Below are positions 16,649 through 23,969 of a stretch of DNA of 23,969 nt, one piece after another. Within the stretch, counting starts at the first letter, position 1, and every line of letters begins with the position of its first letter. The notes beneath the pieces are model-generated. The model made no database searches and had not been told where the DNA came from. It saw only the letters and a list, made by a program, of their open reading frames with translations. A program made the position numbers and the translations under genes. Source of the DNA: Bremia lactucae (lineage: Eukaryota > Oomycota > Peronosporomycetes > Peronosporales > Peronosporaceae); NCBI RefSeq assembly GCF_004359215.1, contig NC_090622.1:209577-233545 (forward strand). Reading direction: 5' to 3'.

Positions 16649-17158
16649 TTAACAGGGGCGCGTGTGTCCGATGGACCTTCTGTCTATCGGATGGGTCTCG
16701 TCGTACTGACGGACGAGACCTTCAACATCAACAACCAGCTGAGAACGGGGCTCCCAGCTGTCACGGGAAGGTGGACAACCGCGCCAGTGAACAAGTAAAT
16801 ACAGTTGCTGCTCCTTCACATCACGGTGGCTTACGATGCGTTTCACAAGGAAATGTTGTATACCGTGGAAATCCACCAATAGTTGTGGCGGAGGACGAGA
16901 AATCAAATTCGCCCTATGTGATTGATCTAGAGTTGAGCATGGACCACTACCTCCATGTATTGGAGGAGGGTCTTGATCACGAGCGCGGTAAGCATCACTC
17001 GACGGTACAGAATTACCGTATCGAACAATTTTCGAACCGTTCGAAAAGTGCGTATTCAATGTTGAAATACGAACGGTAGTATCACGCTCTTCGTGACGAG
17101 CTGTCGTCATCTCATCGCGATTTCGGGGAACTTCGGACTCGCCATGAGAATCTCCTCA
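16649..17158 (-). pseudogene. Chromodomain region of pol, copy B
   Basis: The 153-codon frame from 17110 reads a Pro/Ser/His-rich linker (SRPPPQLLVDFHGIQ), then a chromodomain at residues 86-139: HFLVKRIVSHRDVKEQQLYL, VHWRGCPPSRDSWEPRSQL and VRQYDETHP. In chromoviruses this C-terminal domain reads histone marks and steers integration. Phe87 and Trp109 are plausible cage residues, but the third cage position, Tyr or aromatic in HP1-type domains (the residue after RG), is Cys112. The frame stays open upstream to a TGA near 17157 and is out of frame with the preceding pol piece, so it could not be made as part of pol. Confidence 0.88.
16694..16720. repeat. Perfect 9-bp hairpin inside the chromodomain
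   Basis: GGTCTCGTC at 16694-16702 pairs with GACGAGACC at 16712-16720 over a 9-base loop. Confidence 0.85.
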
Positions 17159-17196
17159 CTCAAAAGGAGAGTTTAGAACGTAATCACTGTAATCTT

Positions 17197-17433
17197 TTAG
17201 TTTCTTAAGAAAGGGTGGTCAGATCCGTCCTCGGAAGAAACTGCGTACTGATGGTATGGGCGGAGCCGACCAACGTAAGACGTAGGACTCGTTCGCATCC
17301 TACGTGGCAATTTTATTGTGTAAGCATTGCCTCTGTGATGCAGTTCACGATGGCCCAATAATTTTGGGTAGTAGTTTACTGCTACCCACATTACTGACTA
17401 CATGCTTATGTAGGTAAACCGTAGACGATAGTA
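17197..17433 (-). pseudogene. Post-integrase region of pol, copy B
   Basis: The minus strand reads HRGNAYTIKLPRRMRTSPTS followed by YVGRLRPYHQY, the small barrel-type domain after integrase in Ty3/gypsy elements, then VSSEDGSDHPFLRN and a stop. It is in a different frame from the chromodomain piece downstream. Just upstream, MWVAVNYYPKLLGHRELHHR stands where relatives have LLPKYIGPF-type sequence. Confidence 0.8.
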
Positions 17434-18470
17434 CTATATCATTAATTTTAAATAAAAGAACATTTGCTCTTCCATGTTTGTCTGTGTTCCGTTTTGGCCG
17501 GTCCATTGAGTTAGCAATAAGATCCTGTACGAAACGTCCTGTGAATTATTTGTTTTGTCTTTCTCGGTGCGCTTTGTGCGCACAGCCATGAGATCTTTCT
17601 CTTCTTTGATGTCGATCACTTCGTCATCGATATCATTTGTGTTGTTGGTAATTTCGACGCGTGATGAGCATGAGTCAGAACTGGTTTTGCTTGTGCAAGT
17701 TCCCTCCCTTTAAACTCTCTCATTGGGCATTGTATGCGTTGTAGACGCATGCAGCGAATTTTTGATGGCGAAAACGACCAGAGGTTAAACCTCGTTCCAA
17801 CTCTAATACGATTGGTCGTAACATCGAAGTGTCTCTTTGAAGGCGCGATTGAAGCGTTCCGTCTGGCCATCTGTCTCCGGATGATCAGAAGTTGACATAG
17901 TTAGCCATGTCTCAATAGTTCGGAACACGAATCGGCAAACTCCGCCGTGAACCGCGGGTCTCTTTGGGAGACTAATTTATGGGGTAAACGGGGAGTCTTA
18001 ATACCGTATAGATAAAGATACGGGTAGAGCTCGAGTCGTGATTGACTCTGGTACTGCAGCAAGATGTACCATCTTGCTGAACTGTCTACAAAAACAAGGA
18101 TTCCTTTGGTTTTGTGATCGTCTTCGGGAAATCCGAAGACGAAGTCCATCGATACGGACTTTCAACATCTGCCGGAAGTGGTAGAGGTTTAAGAGTTGTA
18201 AGGGAGGAAGGGCTGGGCTTTACCAGTTGACACACCTCGCAAGCACATCTGTGCTTGCGCACGAGCTGATACTGGCAGAGCCAGTAAAAGTCGCGACTTA
18301 CTGTGAGATAAAAAAAATTCACGTCCACGATGCCCACTTGGTGGTGCGTCGCGATAGTCATACGTGATGCGCAAGCGGAATTCATTGTGAGTTGGGACGA
18401 CGACACGTGGAGTTTCGCCGGCAACGGCTGTGCGATACAATAAGCCGTTGCGTGTTGTGTATCGATTGGA
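17434..18470 (-). pseudogene. Integrase, degraded, copy B
   Basis: The minus strand shows the zinc-binding region (THHQVG and CEVCQLVKPSPSS, an HH-CC finger, about 18200-18380). In shifted frames come MDFVFGFPEDDHKTKGILVF with the first catalytic Asp (near 18149), LVSQRDPRFTAEF with the second Asp (near 17960) and SDHPETDGQTERFNRA with the catalytic Glu (about 17840-17885). The D,D-35-E core residues are thus still visible, but at least three frameshifts separate them. The segment 17434-17619 corresponds to the C-terminal end before the barrel domain. Integrase would insert element DNA into the genome. Confidence 0.85.
18057..18258. repeat. Three perfect 10-bp hairpins in the integrase pseudogene
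   Basis: Arms at 18057-18066 and 18070-18079 (3-base loop), 18118-18127 and 18133-18142 (5-base loop), and 18238-18247 and 18250-18259 (2-base loop) are all perfect 10-bp pairs. Three such structures in 200 bases are far beyond chance expectation. Confidence 0.92.
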
Positions 18471-18659
18471 TGGCGATCGATATTAAGCCGATGAATCTTT
18501 TAAAGATTTATTGGCTGGATTTATTAGATGATCCGTTAACCGCAGAAAACCTTTTTTCTGGTTAGGCTTTCTTTATGTCATTAAACAAAGGTGACGACAG
18601 AACACTTAGAATGAGTGTTGCTACAGTGAAATTATTTTACTGTTGGAGTGTGCAGCCAA

Positions 18660-19047
18660 CTCGAGATCGGGTCGGCGTGACAGCGCATCAGCGGCGATAT
18701 TAGGTCGTCCTGGTTTATATTTTACGAAGAAATTTTACTCCGCGGCGAAGAATAGCCAACTCGCAGTTGTTTGCGAGAGGTGTTGGCCGTAAATATGATG
18801 AATGATTTATCTCCGAAAGAATAGACCCTAAATTTGGCCAGTGCATATTTCAGGCAAGGAGTTCCTTGTCATGCGCTGGATAATTGCGCTCAGCCGGTTG
18901 CAGCTGACGCGATTGGTAACATACGACGCGCTCCGCGCCGTCTGTATCGTATTGCATTAACGCACAGCCGATTGCGAAATCGCTGCCGTCACAGACCACA
19001 TCAAATGATCTGTCTTGATCAAAAACCGCCAAGATGATCAATTGCAT
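18660..19047 (-). pseudogene. RNase H domain of pol, copy B
   Basis: Starting near 19047 the minus strand reads [20 protein letters not shown], then [20 protein letters not shown] and PAHDKELLA. This is the RNase H-like domain that follows RT in gypsy pol. A stop ends the open frame at 18850. Beyond it, shifted frames give KYKPGRPNIAADALSRRPD, the usual end of this domain (about 18670-18720). The enzyme would remove RNA from RNA-DNA hybrids. The family differs from the RNase H at 3746 ([16 protein letters not shown] versus GSALFQTDVDGHERVI). Confidence 0.88.
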
Positions 19048-19059
19048 CGATCTTTGCTT

Positions 19060-20290
19060 GATGCTTCAAAAGAACGCTGACAATCAGTGTTCCATAGATA
19101 TATCTCCTCTTTTTTCTAGAGACGAGAGAGATGATATGTCATATCGGTGTAATTGCGTCAGTATTTGTGCATGTACGCCGCTAGCCCTAGGAACTTTCTA
19201 AGTCCCATTGACATCGACTGGGACTGGCCAGTCGGTAAATGCCTTGATCTTTATGGGATCAGGGTGCAAGCCGTGTTTGCCGACGATGCATCGAAGAAGT
19301 AATATTTCGCTTGCAGCGAATATTCACTTCTTGAGATTTGCGTACAACTTATGCTTGTAAGAACCTGACAAACGTGAATTTTATGAGCTTCCAAGTCCGG
19401 CTTCCCGTCCATAGCCCGGCTATGGACGAATATATCGTTAAAATAACACATTGCGAATTCTCGCACCCGTCTCAACAGATTTGTTACCCATCTGTTGTAT
19501 GTTGCAGGGGCGTTACTAATCCCCTGTGACATACTAGCCATTCCCAGAGCATCCCAGTTGGAGCGCTTACTGCTGTGTACGGGATGACCCGTTCACGCAT
19601 AAGGATTCGATAAAACGCATCCATCAGATCCAAAGACGAAAAGATGGTACTCTTAATCTCTAATACTTCATTGAACCTCTAATTTTTAGTTCCATGCGAG
19701 TTGCTAAATATAAAGCACTCGACATGAGATCGAGCTCAAACCGGGATCGAAGCACTGTGTCACGAAGCAGTGGTCACTGCCTCGTGAACAAGTGCTTGTG
19801 ATCGATAAATTATTACTCGATCGATTTAAAGCGGGCCCTATTAGGGAGTCAACCTCCCCACATAGCTCTCCGACCTTCTATGTGCGATAGCCACAGGAGG
19901 GTGGCGGATAGTGCACGCATTCAATAAATTGAATGCTGGAACGGTACCGCCTCAAACGCCGATACCTAGAAAAGACGTAATCGTCGATAGTATGTCTAAG
20001 AGTGAAGCTGCTCTAGGTAATACATCCCTGAATTCAATCAAATCCTCATAAAGAGGATTTGTCTTAAGTGACTCCCGGGATTGAGTAGTATATCTCTCAA
20101 TCGTATCTTCACATCGAGGACACTTTCGTCCATTGATGAGCTGCTGAGAACCCGTTCGTTCTCTGCAAAAATTACCGCTGACCGAATATCGGTTACGTAT
20201 TTGTCCTCTGTGATGAGTACGCAGATGCTTAATTCTACCACTATGCAGATCTTTCAAGAAACGTTTAGGTTTTAGAGTTGTTAATTAAGT
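19060..20290 (-). pseudogene. Reverse transcriptase, degraded, copy B
   Basis: This copy matches the RT of copy A. The N-terminal connection is at 19952-20257 (SLKTNPLYEDLIEFRDVLPR). The open palm piece is at 19251-19541 with QGISNAPATYNRWVT and YFNDIFVHSR. The YxDD box has the same Asp-to-Asn change as copy A, so the change predates the duplication. Past the stop at 19251 a frame gives PDPIKIKAFTDWPVPVDVNG, then KFLGLAAYMH, the thumb region leading to RNase H. Stops and shifts occur throughout. Confidence 0.88.
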
Positions 20291-20429
20291 AATCTCCGAA
20301 ATTAACTTTAAAGGCGCATACAGATATAGAGTTTAAGCGCCTTCTCTTGATCCGTATTCAGCCGAAATAATAATTATGTCTTGTTTTCTTCCTGGAACCC
20401 CTTATCCACAGGCTGCCGAGCAATTATTC

Positions 20430-20880
20430 CCTCGGGATGCTGAAGTCTAGTCACTTAAGCATTTCTTTTTGAGGAGCTTTCAACTCAAGTACGTGGGGGC
20501 TAAGGCATCTTTACGCATCGAAGCTGCCAGCTGATTATTGGCTCATATATTTTGAGCCAACGTTAACCTAGGATGACATCAAATTTGTCATCCAAATCCA
20601 GTACGATGTGTTAATCAACGTACTATTAATATATTAACGTGTAGTGAAATTTCACTACGCGTTTCATCCTTTTTGTCGATGCGCCTGTCGCTAGACGCAC
20701 CGTTATCCTCGTTGGGGGAATGTCGCGCTCAATATCTTTGAGCCTATAACCCTCTAGCGACTGGCGACGAATTAAGTTTTTTGACGCCTTACAGCCCACT
20801 TGGGCTCTAAGTGACAGATCATGTATCACTTTAAATTCAAGGTGATGAGGGATACCTCTCCACCAGGTTCGAAGACACAT
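20430..20880 (-). pseudogene. Aspartic protease, degraded, copy B
   Basis: Same motifs as in copy A: KNLIRRQSLEGYRLKD, PPTRITVRLATGAS and DKFDVILG. The active-site change to GCKA is shared with copy A. One substitution turns DNPPTR of copy A to DIPPTR here, which is the commoner family form. Confidence 0.75.
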
Positions 20881-21068
20881 AATGATTGTGTGTCTGGAGC
20901 AACTTTCGTCAAGAGATTTGCAAATTTTCTTGAGGTTGCTGGATCAGTAGGGCGTTGCACCCCTACTGACCTCGACCGTTTTTTTGCGGTCCGCCTCGCT
21001 GTTGCGATTTCGCAACAACGTCGGACCCGCGACCGTTGCCCTTTTAGGCATTCGGTCCATAATTACGT

Positions 21069-21923
21069 TCAGTACCTCTCAGTTGGGCGTGGAGCACTAC
21101 ACTCATGAGCGTAGTTACCTAACTTTTGACAGCGATTGCATTTCTGCAATCGCTTGTTGTTCGTAAGGCGAGGTCGACATAAGAGAGGTCCATAGGTATT
21201 GGACCTCCCAATTCGTGTCGTCTTGGAGGACGATATGATGACGAACTAGCTTAAACCTGTCTCAAGCTGAAGTCCTCCTGTTCCGCAACGGATATTGCTT
21301 CTTCAAGCGTATCCAGTTCCAAGCGGAGCAGGTGGGTCTTTACGGGACCATCCGTAAAACCTTGCATGATTACCGAAATCAACGTGTGTTCATGAGCTGG
21401 GTTGTTTGTGATACAACTTGCTAAAAGTCGTATGTGCTGGGCATAAGCGTGAACATCATGCTTGCCTTGCTTGAGTTTCAGAATCTCTGAACGAGCTCTG
21501 AGCTTAGCCCTAGGCGGCTCAAACGTCTGTTTGAGCCGGGCTTTAAAAGCCCCTAGCGACCCAAAGACATATGGGTCGCGCAAATTAAGGCCCAATGCCC
21601 AAGTTTTGGCACGACCTGCCAAATTTGACTGAGCAACTGCGACTTGCATTTGCTCGTCGACGATGTGACGAGCCCTTATGGCATCGTCCAATTCGACAAA
21701 TTATCTTAAGAGGGAGTCTTCTTCGACTCTCTTATACTTCGAGATGTCAATATTTAAGGTTTCGGGACGACGCGTTTGCGTCATCCCAGGTACAGGGGTC
21801 TGAACCTGTTGTAAACTCAACAATCCGCCTGTTGAGAGCCTTGCTGGTTCAGCAAGGCTACTTTTTACTTCATTTCGTCAAGTTCATGTGGTATGGGATT
21901 GGCGATGGTTGATTGGTGGGCAT
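21069..21923 (-). pseudogene. Gag polyprotein, copy B
   Basis: The longest open piece (21251-21691) is a better preserved capsid region than in copy A: IVDEQMQVAVAQSNLAGRAK, LKQTFEPPRAKLRARSEILK, HDVHAYAQHIRLLASCITNN and ISVAEQEDFSLRQ are continuous. A TAA follows SLRQV; the frame then goes on with SSSSYRPPRRHELGG. In a shifted frame the zinc knuckle CNRCQKLGNYAHEC is followed by SAPRPTERY and a TGA (21069-21071). The zinc-binding His is Asn here, whereas copy A has Tyr. The start is probably the ATG at 21923. Upstream pieces are frameshifted. Confidence 0.88.
21131..21154. repeat. Perfect 10-bp hairpin in gag of copy B
   Basis: AGCGATTGCA and TGCAATCGCT flank a TTTC loop. At the matching site of copy A (1892-1915) only six pairs remain at each end because both arms differ. 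Confidence 0.95.
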
Positions 21924-22110
21924 CCTGTCTACATTGGCAGCAATGCCAAGATTGCATTGTTTCCTACGGTCGAACTCATTCGTTCACCCGCACTGCTTTC
22001 TATGTCACTTAGAAAGATATAGCTTTCAGAAGAAACGTGATTTGTATTCCCACTACCCTCTAACATGGACATGTTAGATGATGGAATTGTGGTCCTTGGA
22101 CGGACTACAA

Positions 22111-22120
22111 AGTGCTACCA
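22111..22120 (-). other. Primer-binding site, copy B
   Basis: Identical to the copy A site (AGTGCTACCA on the plus strand), two bases from the LTR. Confidence 0.6.
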
Positions 22121-22122
22121 GG

Positions 22123-22546
22123 TGTAACGGGGCGCTGCGACTTGTACTGCTTCAACACAAGTCCACTTCGCAGTGCCTCAGTGTGAATGGTGCCTCACGT
22201 CACTTCACGTGTACTAGTACGTGCATAGGGAGACTCTCTTTAAAGGACTTGCTTTAAAGAGGGTTAATTCAGAGCTGTATTAATATAATTAGGTTCTTCT
22301 GTTCTATCTACTTCATACTGACTTAATTATAAATTAATACAAAACACGTAATAAAGTCTTATCTGTCTTTCTCTTTGCGCGCACCCAGCGCTGACTGGAC
22401 CGCGGAGAAAGCAGATATAATGGTCTATATTTATCAATGGGTAAGCTTTTCGAATATTACCATGTAAAGTAATTTTCTCCAAATATTATCTACATTAATT
22501 ATCAACCTTTAAATGTTAATTTTTAGTATCGATACACCCCATTACA
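22123..22546 (-). repeat. 5' LTR of copy B (424 bp)
   Basis: It begins TGTAACGGGG and ends CCCCATTACA, like the copy A LTR. It lacks a short AT-rich stretch present there around 3262-3290, which accounts for the 15-base length difference. Confidence 0.88.
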
Positions 22547-22976
22547 TCACTTTTCGCTTAAATGACAGTCACTCTGACAGTCATTGGATGGAGTGGTCGC
22601 TATATGACCACTGAATAACTGCGTTAAGGAAGATTGTTACTTGTTTGCGACTGCAGTTGTTCCGGAGTCAAAAATAAGCAACATTCACTCTAAGTTGTTA
22701 ATTAGAAAGCGGTATTGAGGATGGTAGTGACTTGTTCGCGACTCTAGTAGTTCTGGAGTCAAAAATCAGAAACGGCTTACCTCTGCTGATAGTGACTTGT
22801 TTGCGACTGCAGTAGCTCTGTTGTTCAAAAGAGAAACTTTATCTTGAGTATGAAGAACGTGACACTTACGTTTGTACTTCAACATTGAGAATGCACTTTT
22901 CGAACGGCTTTCAACCGTTCGATACGGTGAGCCGGCACCGTCTGTTTCAACTAGTGACACTTACCGCTCTCGTTGT
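22547..22976. other. Rearranged 3'-region, right copy
   Basis: Counterpart of 3332-3765, with the same order: a polypurine-like tract beside the LTR, degenerate direct repeats, and an inverted piece with the minus ORF at 22766-22960 (SAFSMLKYKR). The ORF differs from copy A by a few substitutions. Confidence 0.6.
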
Positions 22977-23319
22977 ACTCTGATATTGAGTAGGGCCTCC
23001 TTCCTAGCAAGTAACTCTTTGTCATGTGCTGTGTAGTTCTTTTGCGCGCTTTAGGCTGGCTAGCCTTGAACGCACTAACACGTTGATGCCCCTCGACATC
23101 TGTTTGACTTAGATCGCTGCCTATGAGTGCTTCTTGGTTAAGGGTGCTAAGCCAATTTCAGAGGAAGATTTCGATTCGGAGGTCACTTAGTTGTTTGATT
23201 ATTTTGCTCACATCTTGGGATTCGTACAAGCTTTAAAAGCTTATGGAATCTTTAAAGATCGATGGCTCGTTGCACTAAGTGCATCTTGTGCCCCTTCGTC
23301 TATACGTTAGGATGGGTTT
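22977..23319 (-). pseudogene. RT/RNase H remnant of element R, right copy, strongly diverged
   Basis: Counterpart of 3761-4123. The RNase H motif is still traceable (a GSDLSQTDVEGHQRVSAFK-like reading) and the deletion joint at GAAATTGGCTT is shared, but the frame is broken. By eye roughly a quarter of bases differ from the left copy, against a few per cent in the flanks. Confidence 0.65.
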
Positions 23320-23969
23320 ATGTCTTCCATAGGTCGAATGACTACCAAATCAGATAAGTCACCAGCTTTTAAGGCTCGACCGCATTCATCAATAGACATT
23401 TCGTCTAGCTCTAAAAGGGCATGTAACGAGCGGCTTGCCGCAAGGCTAACTTCTCCCTCAATGTTACCAGCTACGCCATTTAAAAGCCTATGTACTGTAC
23501 TTGCTTCCTGTTGAATGCTGTAGCCGGATGCTCACTCGTATCACTTTGTGAATGTATACACGCTTCGTGTCCACCCTGTCTTGAGGTGGAAACACTACGC
23601 CTCTTAAAGGCCGGGACATTCACGTCCTCGGGGTTTCCAGCCTGTATTGATTCTATACAAGACATGGTGTTTAATTTGTCATCCGACAAGGAGTTGACAA
23701 ACTTAACTTCCTTATTCAGCGAACGTTTACGTGTCGCTTCATGTGCATTAGGAGTCTTTGACCCAAAATACCCTGGCGAACTGCCAATAGTGTCACTATT
23801 GACACTCAGTATGGTGCCACCTCGGCCAACCACACTCGGTGAGCTTAGACGTGCCACTCTACGTGTCTCAGGGATATTGCACCCTTGAGGTCCTGACGGA
23901 CCGCCAACAGTGTCACTACTGACATACAGTATGATGCCACCTCGGCCGATCATACTCGGTGGACTTAGA
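23320..23969 (-). pseudogene. Gag-pol linker of element R, right copy (window-truncated)
   Basis: Counterpart of 4124-4773 with no difference that I can see, including the frameshift beside QVQYIGF and the first unit plus part of the second unit of the 120-bp tandem. The window ends inside it. Confidence 0.7.

Larger units (their letters stand above)
16567..17207 (+). other. Long plus-strand frame opposite the chromodomain
   Basis: From 16567 the plus strand is open for 170 codons to a TAG at 17077-17079, then 42 more codons to a TAA at 17205-17207. The part opposite the chromodomain is likely a shadow. The end, SAYSMLKYER then YHALRDELSSSHRDFGELRT plus further charged Leu-spaced residues, looks coiled-coil-like. 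SMLKYER has a counterpart in the ORF at 3551-3745. It may be the C-terminal part of the antisense gene starting at 16168, or a chance frame. Confidence 0.3.
15596..22546 (-). mobile_element. Ty3/gypsy chromovirus-type element, copy B (near full length)
   Basis: A 6.95 kb minus-strand element. From its 5' end it has an LTR (22123-22546), primer site, gag, protease, RT, RNase H, integrase, a post-integrase region, a chromodomain, a polypurine tract and an LTR (15596-16023). The order and the chromodomain match chromoviruses. Every pol segment has stops or frameshifts. The two LTRs are clearly diverged (much less alike than copies A and B are), so insertion is old or the ends have different origins. 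No target-site duplication is visible. Confidence 0.9.
19240..23969. repeat. Large direct repeat, right copy
   Basis: Copy of 1-4773 in the same orientation. Identity is very high at both ends (about 650 bases from 23320 on look identical), slightly lower in the middle, and much lower in one block (22977-23319 against 3761-4123). Confidence 0.95.

Overview
The window reads as nuclear DNA of a plant-pathogenic oomycete (Phytophthora or downy mildew type). Three things point there. First, there is an intact gene for a secreted AA17-type copper monooxygenase, a family known from oomycetes. Second, that gene has an oomycete Inr-like promoter element just upstream of its start. Third, almost everything else is decayed Ty3/gypsy retrotransposon DNA of the kind that fills oomycete genomes. 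I cannot name the species. There are no RNA genes, CRISPR arrays or bacterial-type operons.

Layout, left to right. Positions 1-3331 hold a minus-strand chromovirus-type Ty3/gypsy copy (A), cut by the window edge: RT, protease, gag, primer-binding site, then an LTR at 2893-3331. Positions 3332-3765 are a rearranged stretch. Positions 3746-7137 are a second, different gypsy family on the minus strand (R). R has lost its whole RT palm domain but keeps gag with a zinc knuckle, a protease and a 5' LTR at 6657-7137. Positions 7138-9629 have no recognisable gene. Positions 9630-10850 (minus) are the AA17-like gene, the only clearly intact host gene. Positions 11629 to about 13630 are remains of a plus-strand gypsy element holding a 498-base assembly gap. 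Positions 13634-15537 are small repeat-type fragments. Positions 15596-22546 are a nearly full-length (6.95 kb) but dead copy (B) of the same element as A. It has both LTRs, gag, protease, RT, RNase H, integrase, a post-integrase region and a chromodomain. Positions 22547-23969 repeat the right flank of copy A.

Positions 1-4773 and 19240-23969 are two direct copies of one segment, about 97-98% alike by eye outside one sharply diverged block. They share chimeric junctions, so this is a segmental duplication and not two separate insertions. The AA17 gene sits between the copies. The spacing (about 19.2 kb) would also fit one period of a larger tandem duplication running past the window.

The most unusual signal is not a gene. 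The retrotransposon-derived DNA is packed with short, perfect or near-perfect inverted repeats (arms of 7-13 bp, loops mostly 2-9 bases). They are scarce in the AA17 gene. At one site the duplicated copies differ in both arms at once, and one copy is a perfect hairpin. This suggests a hairpin-templated mutation process acting on old repeats.
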